DNA of 64,000 nt from an uncultured Lachnospiraceae bacterium (GTDB lineage: Bacteria; Bacillota; Clostridia; Lachnospirales; Lachnospiraceae): NCBI GenBank assembly GCA_946552115.1, contig CAMNRH010000008.1, positions 1-64,000 on the forward strand, given 5' to 3'. A program made the translations under genes and the position numbers. The notes beneath the pieces are model-generated. The model ran no database searches. It was not told the origin of the DNA and saw nothing but the letters and a program-made list of their open reading frames with translations. Of the stretch, positions 9,338 through 16,797 are shown in pieces. The number at the start of each line of letters is the position of its first letter. Position 1 is the stretch's first letter.

Positions 9338-9886
9338 ATGAAAGCAACAGGAATCGTACGTAGAATAGATGATCTTGGAAGAGTGGTAATCCCAAAAGAG
9401 ATAAGAAGAACCTTGCGGATCCGGGAGGGAGACCCGCTGGAGATTTTTACAGACAGGGAAGGAGAGATTATATTAAAAAAATATTCTCCTATCGGAGAGC
9501 TGTCCGTATTTGCAAAGCAGTATGCGGAGAGCCTTTCCCAGACGATGGGATGCCTTGTATGCGTCTGTGATATGGATCAGGTGATTGCGGCGGCAGGAAA
9601 CGGAAGAAAAGAGATGCAGGAAAAGTATATCAGCAAATCACTGCAAAAGGAGCTGGAGGACAGGAATAGTTTTCTTGCTGCAAAAGGGGACAGGAAATAT
9701 ATTAAGATTATCAGTGAACAGAATGAGGAATACGAATATGAGGTGATTACGCCCATTGTCTGCGAGGGAGATGTGATTGGCGGAGTGATTTTTCTGTCGA
9801 AAGAAGAAAAGAAAAAATTCGGAGGCGCGGAGCAGAAAATGGCGGCCTGCGCGGCGGCATTTTTAGGGAGGCAGATGGAACAATAG
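9338..9886 (+). CDS. spoVT: Stage V sporulation protein T-like regulator (AbrB family)
   Basis: A 182-residue protein matching SpoVT in size (about 178) and layout: an N-terminal AbrB-type swapped-hairpin DNA-binding domain (KATGIVRRIDDLGRVVIPKE, residues 2-21, then RRTLRIREGDPLEI) and a C-terminal GAF-like sensor domain (about residues 58-180). In Bacillus SpoVT is made late in the forespore and tunes sigma-G genes. The start at 9338 follows GGAGG; the frame is open further upstream to 9281 but that segment is the regulatory hairpin. It indicates a spore former. Expression may be limited by the leader hairpin. A paralogous AbrB regulator is possible, but the GAF tail favours SpoVT. Confidence 0.9.
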   Translation: MKATGIVRRIDDLGRVVIPKEIRRTLRIREGDPLEIFTDREGEIILKKYSPIGELSVFAKQYAESLSQTMGCLVCVCDMDQVIAAAGNGRKEMQEKYISKSLQKELEDRNSFLAAKGDRKYIKIISEQNEEYEYEVITPIVCEGDVIGGVIFLSKEEKKKFGGAEQKMAACAAAFLGRQMEQ

Positions 9887-9940
9887 TGTCATAAAATCCG
9901 GTGCTTCATCATACCTTGTGATAGACAAGGGAGGGATGAG

Positions 9941-10315
9941 ATGGAAAAACAGATAAGAAAGGATTCAAAAGTAATGTGGGTGTTAAAAGCGCTCCTTGTA
10001 TCCTATATTATTACAGGAATACTGCTTCTGATACTCACATTCCTTATGTACAGGATTGAGCTGAACGAGAAATCTGTAGCGGCGGCAATCGTGGCAGTAT
10101 ATCTGGTATCCACATTAATCGGAGGCATTATTATCGGTAAGCTTGCACGCGTAAAACGGTATTTGTGGGGAATGGGGCTGGGAATTATTTATTTCGGCCT
10201 GCTGCTTTTGATTACACTCGGCGTATACCGTACTTTGAATGGAGACGCGGCAAATCTGATGACCACGTTTATCTTGTGTGCGGGCGGCGGTATGGCAGGC
10301 GGGATGCTGTCTTAA
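9941..10315 (+). CDS. TIGR04086 family membrane protein
   Basis: A 124-residue protein with four predicted membrane helices (about residues 16-36, 46-68, 74-95 and 103-122) and a short basic N-terminus. It matches the TIGR04086 family of clostridial membrane proteins, which is regularly found immediately upstream of the SCIFF peptide gene, as here. No catalytic residues are evident. Its role is unknown; co-location suggests a part in SCIFF export, localisation or in the neighbouring Sec system. Ribosome site GGGAGGGA lies before the ATG. Confidence 0.8.
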   Translation: MEKQIRKDSKVMWVLKALLVSYIITGILLLILTFLMYRIELNEKSVAAAIVAVYLVSTLIGGIIIGKLARVKRYLWGMGLGIIYFGLLLLITLGVYRTLNGDAANLMTTFILCAGGGMAGGMLS

Positions 10316-10347
10316 TTTCGGTTGTCTTAATTTCCTCTGAAAAAGGA

Positions 10348-10376
10348 TTGCGTAACCTGGGAGAAAATGATATAAT
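10348..10376 (+). promoter_or_regulatory. Promoter of the SCIFF gene
   Basis: TTGCGT (10348-10353), 17-base spacer, consensus TATAAT (10371-10376), about 37 bases ahead of the SCIFF start codon. The boxes imply the peptide has its own transcript. Confidence 0.55.
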
Positions 10377-10413
10377 AACCGGAGTTAAGCAAAGGTAAGG
10401 AGGAAATGTTATC

Positions 10414-10557
10414 ATGAAGCATGTAAAGACATTAAATACACAGACTCTGAATAATACCGTAAAAAAGAGTGGCTGCGGTGAATGTCAGACATCCTGTCAG
10501 TCGGCATGTAAGACATCCTGCACAGTAGGAAATCAGACATGCGAGCAGAAAAGATAA
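10414..10557 (+). CDS. scfA: SCIFF peptide (six Cys in forty-five; ranthipeptide precursor)
   Basis: A 47-residue peptide: a Cys-free leader of about 20 residues (MKHVKTLNTQTLNNTVKK) followed by a core with six cysteines at positions 21, 24, 28, 32, 36 and 43. This is the near-universal clostridial SCIFF precursor. Its cysteines are linked by the adjacent radical SAM maturase through thioethers to non-alpha carbons of acceptor residues such as Thr, defining the ranthipeptides. AAGGAGG precedes the ATG by about 8 bases. The biological role of mature SCIFF is debated (quorum or metabolic signalling has been proposed in some clostridia). Identification is certain from the Cys pattern and the neighbouring maturase. 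Confidence 0.95.
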   Translation: MKHVKTLNTQTLNNTVKKSGCGECQTSCQSACKTSCTVGNQTCEQKR

Positions 10558-10591
10558 TGAAAGAATATAGGGAAATATGTACTTTGCACAG

Positions 10592-10620
10592 GAGTCCGGC
10601 AAGCCGGACTCTATTTGCTG
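10592..10620 (+). terminator. Hairpin between SCIFF and its maturase (likely attenuator)
   Basis: A perfect 9-bp inverted repeat GAGTCCGGC (10592-10600) / GCCGGACTC (10603-10611) is followed by a short, weak TATTT. It would lower transcription into the maturase gene so that the peptide is made in excess, or protect the SCIFF mRNA 3' end. Confidence 0.55.
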
Positions 10621-10645
10621 TTACTGTATTTTGGGAGGTACAGAT

Positions 10646-12040
10646 GTGATTCATCAGTATAAAAGCAATGGATATAATATTGTTCTGGACGTATACAGCG
10701 GTTCTGTTCATGTTATGGATGATTTATGTTATGATGTGACGGCTGTTTTAAATGAGCAGAATGAGGAGCATACAGAGGAAACCCTTTCGGATTCCCGGAC
10801 GCCCGGGCTGCTTGAGGAGAAGCTGGGGGACAGGTACAAAGAGGAAGAGCTCAAAGAGGCACTTGCAGAGATTATTGAGCTTACGAAAGCCGGACAGCTT
10901 TTTGTCAGAGATGCCTTTGAGGATATGATAGAGGTTGTCAGGGAGCGAAAGACTGTGGTGAAGGCCCTTTGTCTCCATATTGCCCATGACTGCAATCTTG
11001 CCTGTAAATACTGCTTTGCGGAGGAAGGCGAGTATCATGGCAGACGTGCGCTTATGAGCACTGACGTGGGAAAGAAAGCGTTGGATTTTCTGATTGCAAA
11101 TTCCGGGAACCGCAGGAATCTTGAGGTGGATTTTTTCGGCGGGGAGCCGCTTATGAACTGGCAGGTGGTAAAAGAGCTGGTAGCGTACGGGAGAGAACAG
11201 GAAAAGCTTCATAATAAGCATTTTCGATTTACGGTAACTACAAACGGCGTACTTTTAAATGATGAGATTCAGGAGTTCATTAATAAAGAAATGGACAATG
11301 TCGTGTTGAGTCTTGACGGACGCAGGGAGGTCAATGACAGGATGCGGCCTTTCAGAAACGGGAAAGGAAGCTATGAGCTGATTGTGCCGAAGTTTCAGAA
11401 GCTTGCGGACAGCAGGAACCAGGAGAAATATTATATCCGCGGCACCTTTACAAGAGAGAATTTAGATTTTTCAGAGGATATTCTGCACTTTTCGGATTTG
11501 GGGTTTAAACAGATGTCAATAGAACCGGTAGTAGGAGAGGAGAGCGATCCTTATGCTATCCGCAGGGAGGATCTCCCGAAGATTATGGAAGAATATGATC
11601 GTCTTTCCCAAATTATGATTGAGAGAGAAAAATGCGGGAAGGGTTTTCAATTTTTCCATTTTATGATAGACTTAGACGGTGGGCCGTGCGTGGCAAAGCT
11701 TTTGTCGGGATGTGGTTCGGGAACGGAATATCTGGCTGTGACGCCGTGGGGAGATTTGTATCCCTGCCATCAGTTTGTCGGCCAGGAGGAATTCTGCATG
11801 GGAAATGTAGAGGACGGCATTGTAAAGCCTGAAATTGCGGAGGAGTTCCGGAGCTGCAGTGTGTATTCAAAGGAAAATTGTAAAAATTGTTTTGCTAAAT
11901 TTTATTGCAGCGGCGGCTGCATGGCGAATTCCTATCATTTTCACGGAACGATTCATGATACCTATGAGATCGGGTGCGAAATGCAGAGGAAGCGTGTGGA
12001 ATGTGCTATTATGATTAAGGCGGCATTAGCGGAAAGATAG
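10646..12040 (+). CDS. scfB: Thioether cross-link-forming SCIFF peptide maturase (radical SAM/SPASM)
   Basis: A 464-residue radical SAM enzyme. The SAM-cluster motif CNLACKYC has Cys at residues 116, 120 and 123. A PqqD-like peptide-recognition region fills the first ~95 residues (SNGYNIVLDVYSGSVHVMD). The C-terminal SPASM domain has many Cys, including CHQF, CKNCFAKFYCSGGC and a final Cys near EIGCEMQRK, for two auxiliary [4Fe-4S] clusters. It installs thioether links in the SCIFF peptide encoded 88 bases upstream. The start is taken as GTG 10646, which follows GGGAGGT and gives the family N-terminus; the frame runs 23 codons further upstream through the hairpin, which is not expected to be coding. 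Confidence 0.95.
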   Translation: MIHQYKSNGYNIVLDVYSGSVHVMDDLCYDVTAVLNEQNEEHTEETLSDSRTPGLLEEKLGDRYKEEELKEALAEIIELTKAGQLFVRDAFEDMIEVVRERKTVVKALCLHIAHDCNLACKYCFAEEGEYHGRRALMSTDVGKKALDFLIANSGNRRNLEVDFFGGEPLMNWQVVKELVAYGREQEKLHNKHFRFTVTTNGVLLNDEIQEFINKEMDNVVLSLDGRREVNDRMRPFRNGKGSYELIVPKFQKLADSRNQEKYYIRGTFTRENLDFSEDILHFSDLGFKQMSIEPVVGEESDPYAIRREDLPKIMEEYDRLSQIMIEREKCGKGFQFFHFMIDLDGGPCVAKLLSGCGSGTEYLAVTPWGDLYPCHQFVGQEEFCMGNVEDGIVKPEIAEEFRSCSVYSKENCKNCFAKFYCSGGCMANSYHFHGTIHDTYEIGCEMQRKRVECAIMIKAALAER

Positions 12041-12060
12041 AGAAAGGAAGTTTATTTACC

Positions 12061-14316
12061 ATGAAGAAAAGCAGAGGCATACTTAGTCTTGTTGTGACGG
12101 CGGCGCTGATTGGACTGCTGGCGTTTACAACGACGGTCGGTTTTGGGAAGTCTCATACCGGATCGGCCAGAAATATTAAACTGGGTCTCGACCTTGCGGG
12201 CGGCGTCAGTATTACTTATCAGGTAAAGGATAAGAATCCGTCTGATGAAGAGATGAAGGATACGATCTACAAGCTTCAGAAGCGTGTGGAGGAGTACAGT
12301 ACAGAATCCAGTGTGTATCAGGAGGGAGACGACCGGATTAATATTGAGATTCCCGGCGTATCTAACGCGAATGAGATACTGGAGGAATTAGGGCAGCCGG
12401 GTTCCCTTTATTTTATCGCACAAAAGGGAAGCGACGGAACCGACAATTATTCGCAGGTAAATTCAACGAATGATGCGGCGCAGGATTATAAACTGAATAA
12501 GACCATTGAGGAGCTTGAAAAGGACGGCTCTTTAGTGCTTGTTGGAACCGATGTTAAAAGCGCCCAGGCGGGCACAAGGGAGGAGGAGCTGACGAAAGAG
12601 CGGATTAATGTCGTTTCTCTTACGCTTACGGATGAAGGAACAAAAAAATTCGCAGAGGCAACTAAAGTTGCAGCGGAGGCGACGCCGCGTCAGAGCATCG
12701 GAATCTATTATGACGGAAGCTTTGTAAGTGTTCCGGGGGTAAAGAATGTTATTGAAAACGGACAGGCGGAAATCAGCGGAAGTATGTCCTATGAGGAGGC
12801 GGATCTTCTTGCTTCCACAATCCGTATCGGCGGATTAAAGCTGGAATTAGAAGAGCTTCGCTCAAACGTTGTGGGGGCGCAGCTTGGTGAGCAGGCGATC
12901 AGTACAAGCCTGACAGCCGGTGCAATCGGCCTTGCAATTGTATTTTTATTTATGATTTTTGTATATTTTCTTCCGGGATTTGCATCAAGTCTTGCGCTTA
13001 TTATTTATACCGGCCTCGTGCTTGTAATTCTCAATGCATTTGAGGTAACGCTTACGCTTCCGGGTATTGCAGGTATTATTCTCGGTATCGGTATGGCGGT
13101 GGATGCAAACGTCATTATCTTTGCCCGTGTAAAGGAAGAGATGGCGCGGGGCAAGAGTGTGAGGAATTCCTTGAAGACAGGTTTCCAGAAAGCGTTATCC
13201 GCAATTGTGGACGGAAATATTACGACGCTTATTGCGGCTTTAGTGCTCTGGTTTATGGGTTCCGGAACCGTGAAGGGCTTTGCCCAGACACTTGGAATCG
13301 GCATTGTTGTGTCCATGTTTACGGCGCTTGTAGTCACCCGTCTGATTATATTTGCGTTTTATGCGGTCGGGCTTCGGAGTGAGAAGCTTTACTATAGAAA
13401 GAGTAAGGAACGTCCGGTCATTGCATTTCTGTCAAAAAAGAAGCTGTTTTTTACGGTATCTCTGCTTGTGATTGTCTTAGGGGCTGTATTTATCGGAGTT
13501 AATTCCGCGGGAGGCAAAGGCGCGTTTGCTTACAGCCTTGAGTTTGAGGGCGGTACTGCTACAAATGTAACGTTCAATGAGGATTATTCGATTGAGGAGA
13601 TTGATGAAAAGATTGTTCCGGTTGTCGAGGAGGTAACCGGTGATGCCAATGTACAGACTCAGAAAGTTGCCGGGACGAATCAGGTTATTATTAAAACGGT
13701 GACGCTTGGCCTTTCAGAGAGAGAGGCGCTGAATCAGGCAATGATAGAGCAGTTCCAGGTAGATGAAGATAAGATTATGGCGGAAAATATCAGCTCCACA
13801 GTAAGTAACGAGATGAGACAGGATGCAGTAATCGCGGTTATTGTTGCGACAATCTGTATGCTTCTTTACATCTGGTTCCGGTTTAAGGATATTCGGTTTG
13901 CAACCAGTGCGGTTGCAGCGCTTTTGCACGACGTGCTGGTTGTTTTAGCATTCTATGCCGCAGTGAGAATTTCCGTAGGAAATACCTTTATTGCGTGTAT
14001 GCTGACGATTGTCGGTTATTCGATTAATGCGACGATTGTTATCTTTGACCGTATCCGTGAGGAGCTGCATTATTCATCGAAGAAGACGGATCTTGAGGAG
14101 CTGGTAAATAAGAGTATTACGCAGACGCTGACAAGAAGTATTTATACTTCTCTTACAACGTTTGTCATGGTTGCCGTGCTCTTTGTGATGGGTGTAAGCT
14201 CAATTAAAGAATTCGCACTGCCGCTTATGGCGGGTATCGTCTGCGGGGCGTATTCTTCTGTATGTATTACCGGTGCATTGTGGTATGTGATGAAGACGAA
14301 AATGGCAAAGCAATAA
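12061..14316 (+). CDS. secDF: Protein translocase subunit SecDF (SecD-SecF fusion)
   Basis: A 751-residue fused SecD-SecF, the proton-driven accessory unit of the Sec translocon in the cytoplasmic membrane. The SecD half (about 1-450) has the opening transmembrane helix, the motif LGLDLAGGVSITY, an external P1 domain, and a five-helix block beginning near residue 290 with GIGMAVDANVIIF. The SecF half (about 455-751) opens with a helix, then LEFEGGTATNV and the second helix block with SINATIVIFDRIREE. Fusion in one chain is usual in Lachnospiraceae and Bacillus. It follows the SCIFF maturase by 20 bases and ends with its own terminator, so SCIFF maturation and export machinery are co-transcribed. 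Confidence 0.96.
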   Translation: MKKSRGILSLVVTAALIGLLAFTTTVGFGKSHTGSARNIKLGLDLAGGVSITYQVKDKNPSDEEMKDTIYKLQKRVEEYSTESSVYQEGDDRINIEIPGVSNANEILEELGQPGSLYFIAQKGSDGTDNYSQVNSTNDAAQDYKLNKTIEELEKDGSLVLVGTDVKSAQAGTREEELTKERINVVSLTLTDEGTKKFAEATKVAAEATPRQSIGIYYDGSFVSVPGVKNVIENGQAEISGSMSYEEADLLASTIRIGGLKLELEELRSNVVGAQLGEQAISTSLTAGAIGLAIVFLFMIFVYFLPGFASSLALIIYTGLVLVILNAFEVTLTLPGIAGIILGIGMAVDANVIIFARVKEEMARGKSVRNSLKTGFQKALSAIVDGNITTLIAALVLWFMGSGTVKGFAQTLGIGIVVSMFTALVVTRLIIFAFYAVGLRSEKLYYRKSKERPVIAFLSKKKLFFTVSLLVIVLGAVFIGVNSAGGKGAFAYSLEFEGGTATNVTFNEDYSIEEIDEKIVPVVEEVTGDANVQTQKVAGTNQVIIKTVTLGLSEREALNQAMIEQFQVDEDKIMAENISSTVSNEMRQDAVIAVIVATICMLLYIWFRFKDIRFATSAVAALLHDVLVVLAFYAAVRISVGNTFIACMLTIVGYSINATIVIFDRIREELHYSSKKTDLEELVNKSITQTLTRSIYTSLTTFVMVAVLFVMGVSSIKEFALPLMAGIVCGAYSSVCITGALWYVMKTKMAKQ

Positions 14317-14342
14317 GAGAAAAAGAAATTGATTTGCTTTCT

Positions 14343-14390
14343 GAAAACGACAACCGGACAGGATTCCTGCCGGTTGCCGTTTTCGGTTTT
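14343..14390 (+). terminator. Terminator after secDF
   Basis: A 15-bp imperfect stem (14343-14357 with 14370-14384, GAAAACG.CAACCGG / CCGGTTG.CGTTTTC, one mismatch) with a 12-base loop, followed by GGTTTT. Confidence 0.75.
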
Positions 14391-14433
14391 ACAAGTGAAA
14401 TAAAAATGTAAGCGTGTAATTTACGGAGGGGCT

Positions 14434-16149
14434 ATGGAGCGCTGGGTCATACTTAGAAAGGGTGCTGATTTTGAAGCAATCAGCAGAAAATACGGGATTA
14501 GCAGGAGGCTTGCGGCCTTGATACGAAACCGTGAGGTGATAGGAGACGAGGCCGTGAATCTCTATCTGAACGGGACACTTACTGATTTTTACGACGGAAT
14601 GCTTATGAAGGATATGGGACGGGCCGTAGAGCTTGTGCTTGAAAAGATACGGGAGAATAAAAAGATTCGCATTATCGGAGATTATGATATTGACGGAGTA
14701 AATGCCGTCTATATTCTTCTGGAAGGCTTAGAGGCGCTGGGAGCCGATGTAGACAGCGATATACCGGAGCGGATTGAGGATGGATATGGATTGAATGTTC
14801 GTTTGATTGAGCGGGCGTACCGGGCCGGGATTGATACGATTATTACATGCGATAACGGAATTGCCGCGGCAGAAGAGATTGCATACGGAAAGTCTCTCGG
14901 TATGTCGGTTATTGTAACGGATCACCATGAGATTCCCTATGAGGACACAGACGGAGAAAGGCATTATTTTTTGCCCCCTGCAGACGCGGTGGTTGATCCG
15001 AAAAGAGAGGATTGTCCCTATCCGTTTCAGGGGCTGTGCGGCGCTGCAGTCGCCTATAAGCTGGTTGAGGCGCTTCACGAGGCATCCGGGCGTGATGTCG
15101 AGGATATGGATTATCTGATTGAGAATGTGGCAATTGCAACCGTAGGAGATGTGATGGAGCTGACAGGAGAGAACCGTATGCTTGTAAAGGAAGGCCTGTC
15201 TATGCTGAAGCGGACATCAAATCCGGGGCTTAGGGCGCTTTTACACTGTACGGGCATTCAGAAAGAGCAGTTAAGCGCTTACCATATCGGATTTGTCATA
15301 GGGCCGTGCCTGAATGCCGGAGGGCGGCTGGATACAGCCAAAAGAGCACTGGAGCTTCTGAGGGCGAAACAGAAAAAGGAGGCGGATATTCTTGCCGGTG
15401 AACTCAAAGCGTTAAATGACAGCCGAAAGGATATGACGGCTCAGGCGGTAAAACAGGCGGTCTCAATTGCTGAGAATACAGCGGTAAAGGATGACAGAGT
15501 GCTTGTGATTTATCTTCCGGATTGCCATGAAAGCCTGGCGGGAATCGTGGCGGGAAAGGTGAAAGAGCGTTATTATAAGCCGGTATTCATCCTAACAGAT
15601 GCGAAAGAGGGTGTGAAAGGCTCCGGACGTTCTATCGACGCCTATTCCATGTATGAGGAATTAAGTAAGTGTAAGCAGCTTTTAACAAAGTACGGCGGCC
15701 ATCGCCTTGCGGCAGGAATTTCCCTGAAACAGGAAAATGTGGAAAAGCTCAGGCGGCTTTTAAATGAAAATTGTATGCTGGATGAGGAGGAGCTGACGGA
15801 AAAGGTAGTGATTGATATGGAACTTCCGTTTTCCGGAATCACGGAGGAGTTTGTCAAAGAGCTGACGCTTTTGGAGCCTTTCGGGAATGGGAATACGAAG
15901 CCGGTTTTTGCCGGCCGTGAGATTGTTTTTTCGAATATCCGTATTATGGGAAAGAATCAAAATGTCCTGAAAGCAAAGGCGTGCGATAAATCGGGCGTTT
16001 GTCTTGAGGCGCTTTATTTTGGGGATGTAAAGGCCTTTCAGGAGGAACTTTGGAGACAAAAAAATCGGTTGTCTGTTACCTATTATCCGGGGATAAATGA
16101 ATATATGGGGAGAAAGAGCCTTCAGGTTATAATTACGCATTATAAGTAG
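14434..16149 (+). CDS. recJ: Single-stranded-DNA-specific exonuclease RecJ
   Basis: A 571-residue DHH-superfamily 5'-3' exonuclease on single-stranded DNA, used in recombination and mismatch repair. Motifs in order: DYDIDGVNA (about residue 87-95), TCDNGIAA, VTDHHEIPY (the DHH signature, about residue 162), a PKREDCPYPF loop, GGRLDTAKRA, and the DHHA1-type GGHRLAAGISL near residue 420, then an OB-fold C-terminal domain. Length is normal for clostridial RecJ. Ribosome site GGAGGGG precedes ATG 14434. It stands between secDF and apt as in many clostridia. Confidence 0.93.
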   Translation: MERWVILRKGADFEAISRKYGISRRLAALIRNREVIGDEAVNLYLNGTLTDFYDGMLMKDMGRAVELVLEKIRENKKIRIIGDYDIDGVNAVYILLEGLEALGADVDSDIPERIEDGYGLNVRLIERAYRAGIDTIITCDNGIAAAEEIAYGKSLGMSVIVTDHHEIPYEDTDGERHYFLPPADAVVDPKREDCPYPFQGLCGAAVAYKLVEALHEASGRDVEDMDYLIENVAIATVGDVMELTGENRMLVKEGLSMLKRTSNPGLRALLHCTGIQKEQLSAYHIGFVIGPCLNAGGRLDTAKRALELLRAKQKKEADILAGELKALNDSRKDMTAQAVKQAVSIAENTAVKDDRVLVIYLPDCHESLAGIVAGKVKERYYKPVFILTDAKEGVKGSGRSIDAYSMYEELSKCKQLLTKYGGHRLAAGISLKQENVEKLRRLLNENCMLDEEELTEKVVIDMELPFSGITEEFVKELTLLEPFGNGNTKPVFAGREIVFSNIRIMGKNQNVLKAKACDKSGVCLEALYFGDVKAFQEELWRQKNRLSVTYYPGINEYMGRKSLQVIITHYK

Positions 16150-16155
16150 AAATAT

Positions 16156-16184
16156 TTGAAAAACAGAGAAACTAATGGTATACT
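16156..16184 (+). promoter_or_regulatory. Promoter of apt-rel
   Basis: TTGAAA (16156-16161), 17-base spacer, TATACT (16179-16184); about 44 bases ahead of the apt start codon and just after the recJ stop codon. Confidence 0.6.
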
Positions 16185-16227
16185 TAAGTGTGTGTTTTAT
16201 GTTAAAACAGAATGGAGAGTGCATGAA

Positions 16228-16752
16228 ATGAAAAAGATAGAAGAATATGTAAGAAGTATTCCGGATTTTCCGGAGCCGGGAATTATATTCAGGGACGTTA
16301 CGAGCGTGCTTCAGGACGCGGACGGACTTGCTTTATCCATTGATCTTATGAGAGAAAAGCTTGAGGGTGTGGAGTTTGACATTATTGTGGGACCGGAATC
16401 CAGAGGATTTATTTTCGGCGTACCCATTGCATACAGTCTTCATAAGCCGTTTATCCCGATTCGTAAGAAAGGAAAGCTTCCGTGTGAAACGGTTTCTGTA
16501 GAGTACGCTTTAGAATATGGAACTGCGGAGCTTGAGATTCATAAGGATGCGATTCTGCCGGGACAGAGAGTCGTAATTATTGATGATTTGATGGCGACCG
16601 GGGGCACGAATGATGCCATGATAAAACTGGTGGAAAAGCTTGGCGGCAAAGTTGTGAAGGCTCTGTTCCTTATGGAGCTTGCCGGATTAAAAGGAAGGGA
16701 AAGGCTTAAGGGCTACGATATAGATTCGGTCATTGTATATCCGGGGAAATAA
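16228..16752 (+). CDS. apt: Adenine phosphoribosyltransferase
   Basis: A 174-residue type I phosphoribosyltransferase that converts adenine and PRPP to AMP (purine salvage). The N-terminus YVRSIPDFPEPGIIFRDVT and the PRPP loop VVIIDDLMATGGT (about residues 115-127) are diagnostic; GPESRGFIFG is the adenine-specific loop. Length is normal (170-175). The start is ATG 16228, which begins the conserved MKKIEEY; the upstream open stretch contains the promoter. It is followed 45 bases later by rel, a frequent apt-rel pairing in Firmicutes. Confidence 0.97.
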   Translation: MKKIEEYVRSIPDFPEPGIIFRDVTSVLQDADGLALSIDLMREKLEGVEFDIIVGPESRGFIFGVPIAYSLHKPFIPIRKKGKLPCETVSVEYALEYGTAELEIHKDAILPGQRVVIIDDLMATGGTNDAMIKLVEKLGGKVVKALFLMELAGLKGRERLKGYDIDSVIVYPGK

Positions 16753-16797
16753 TTGCGGATGCCGTAAGAAAATCAGCAGAAGGGAGAGAGCGATAAT

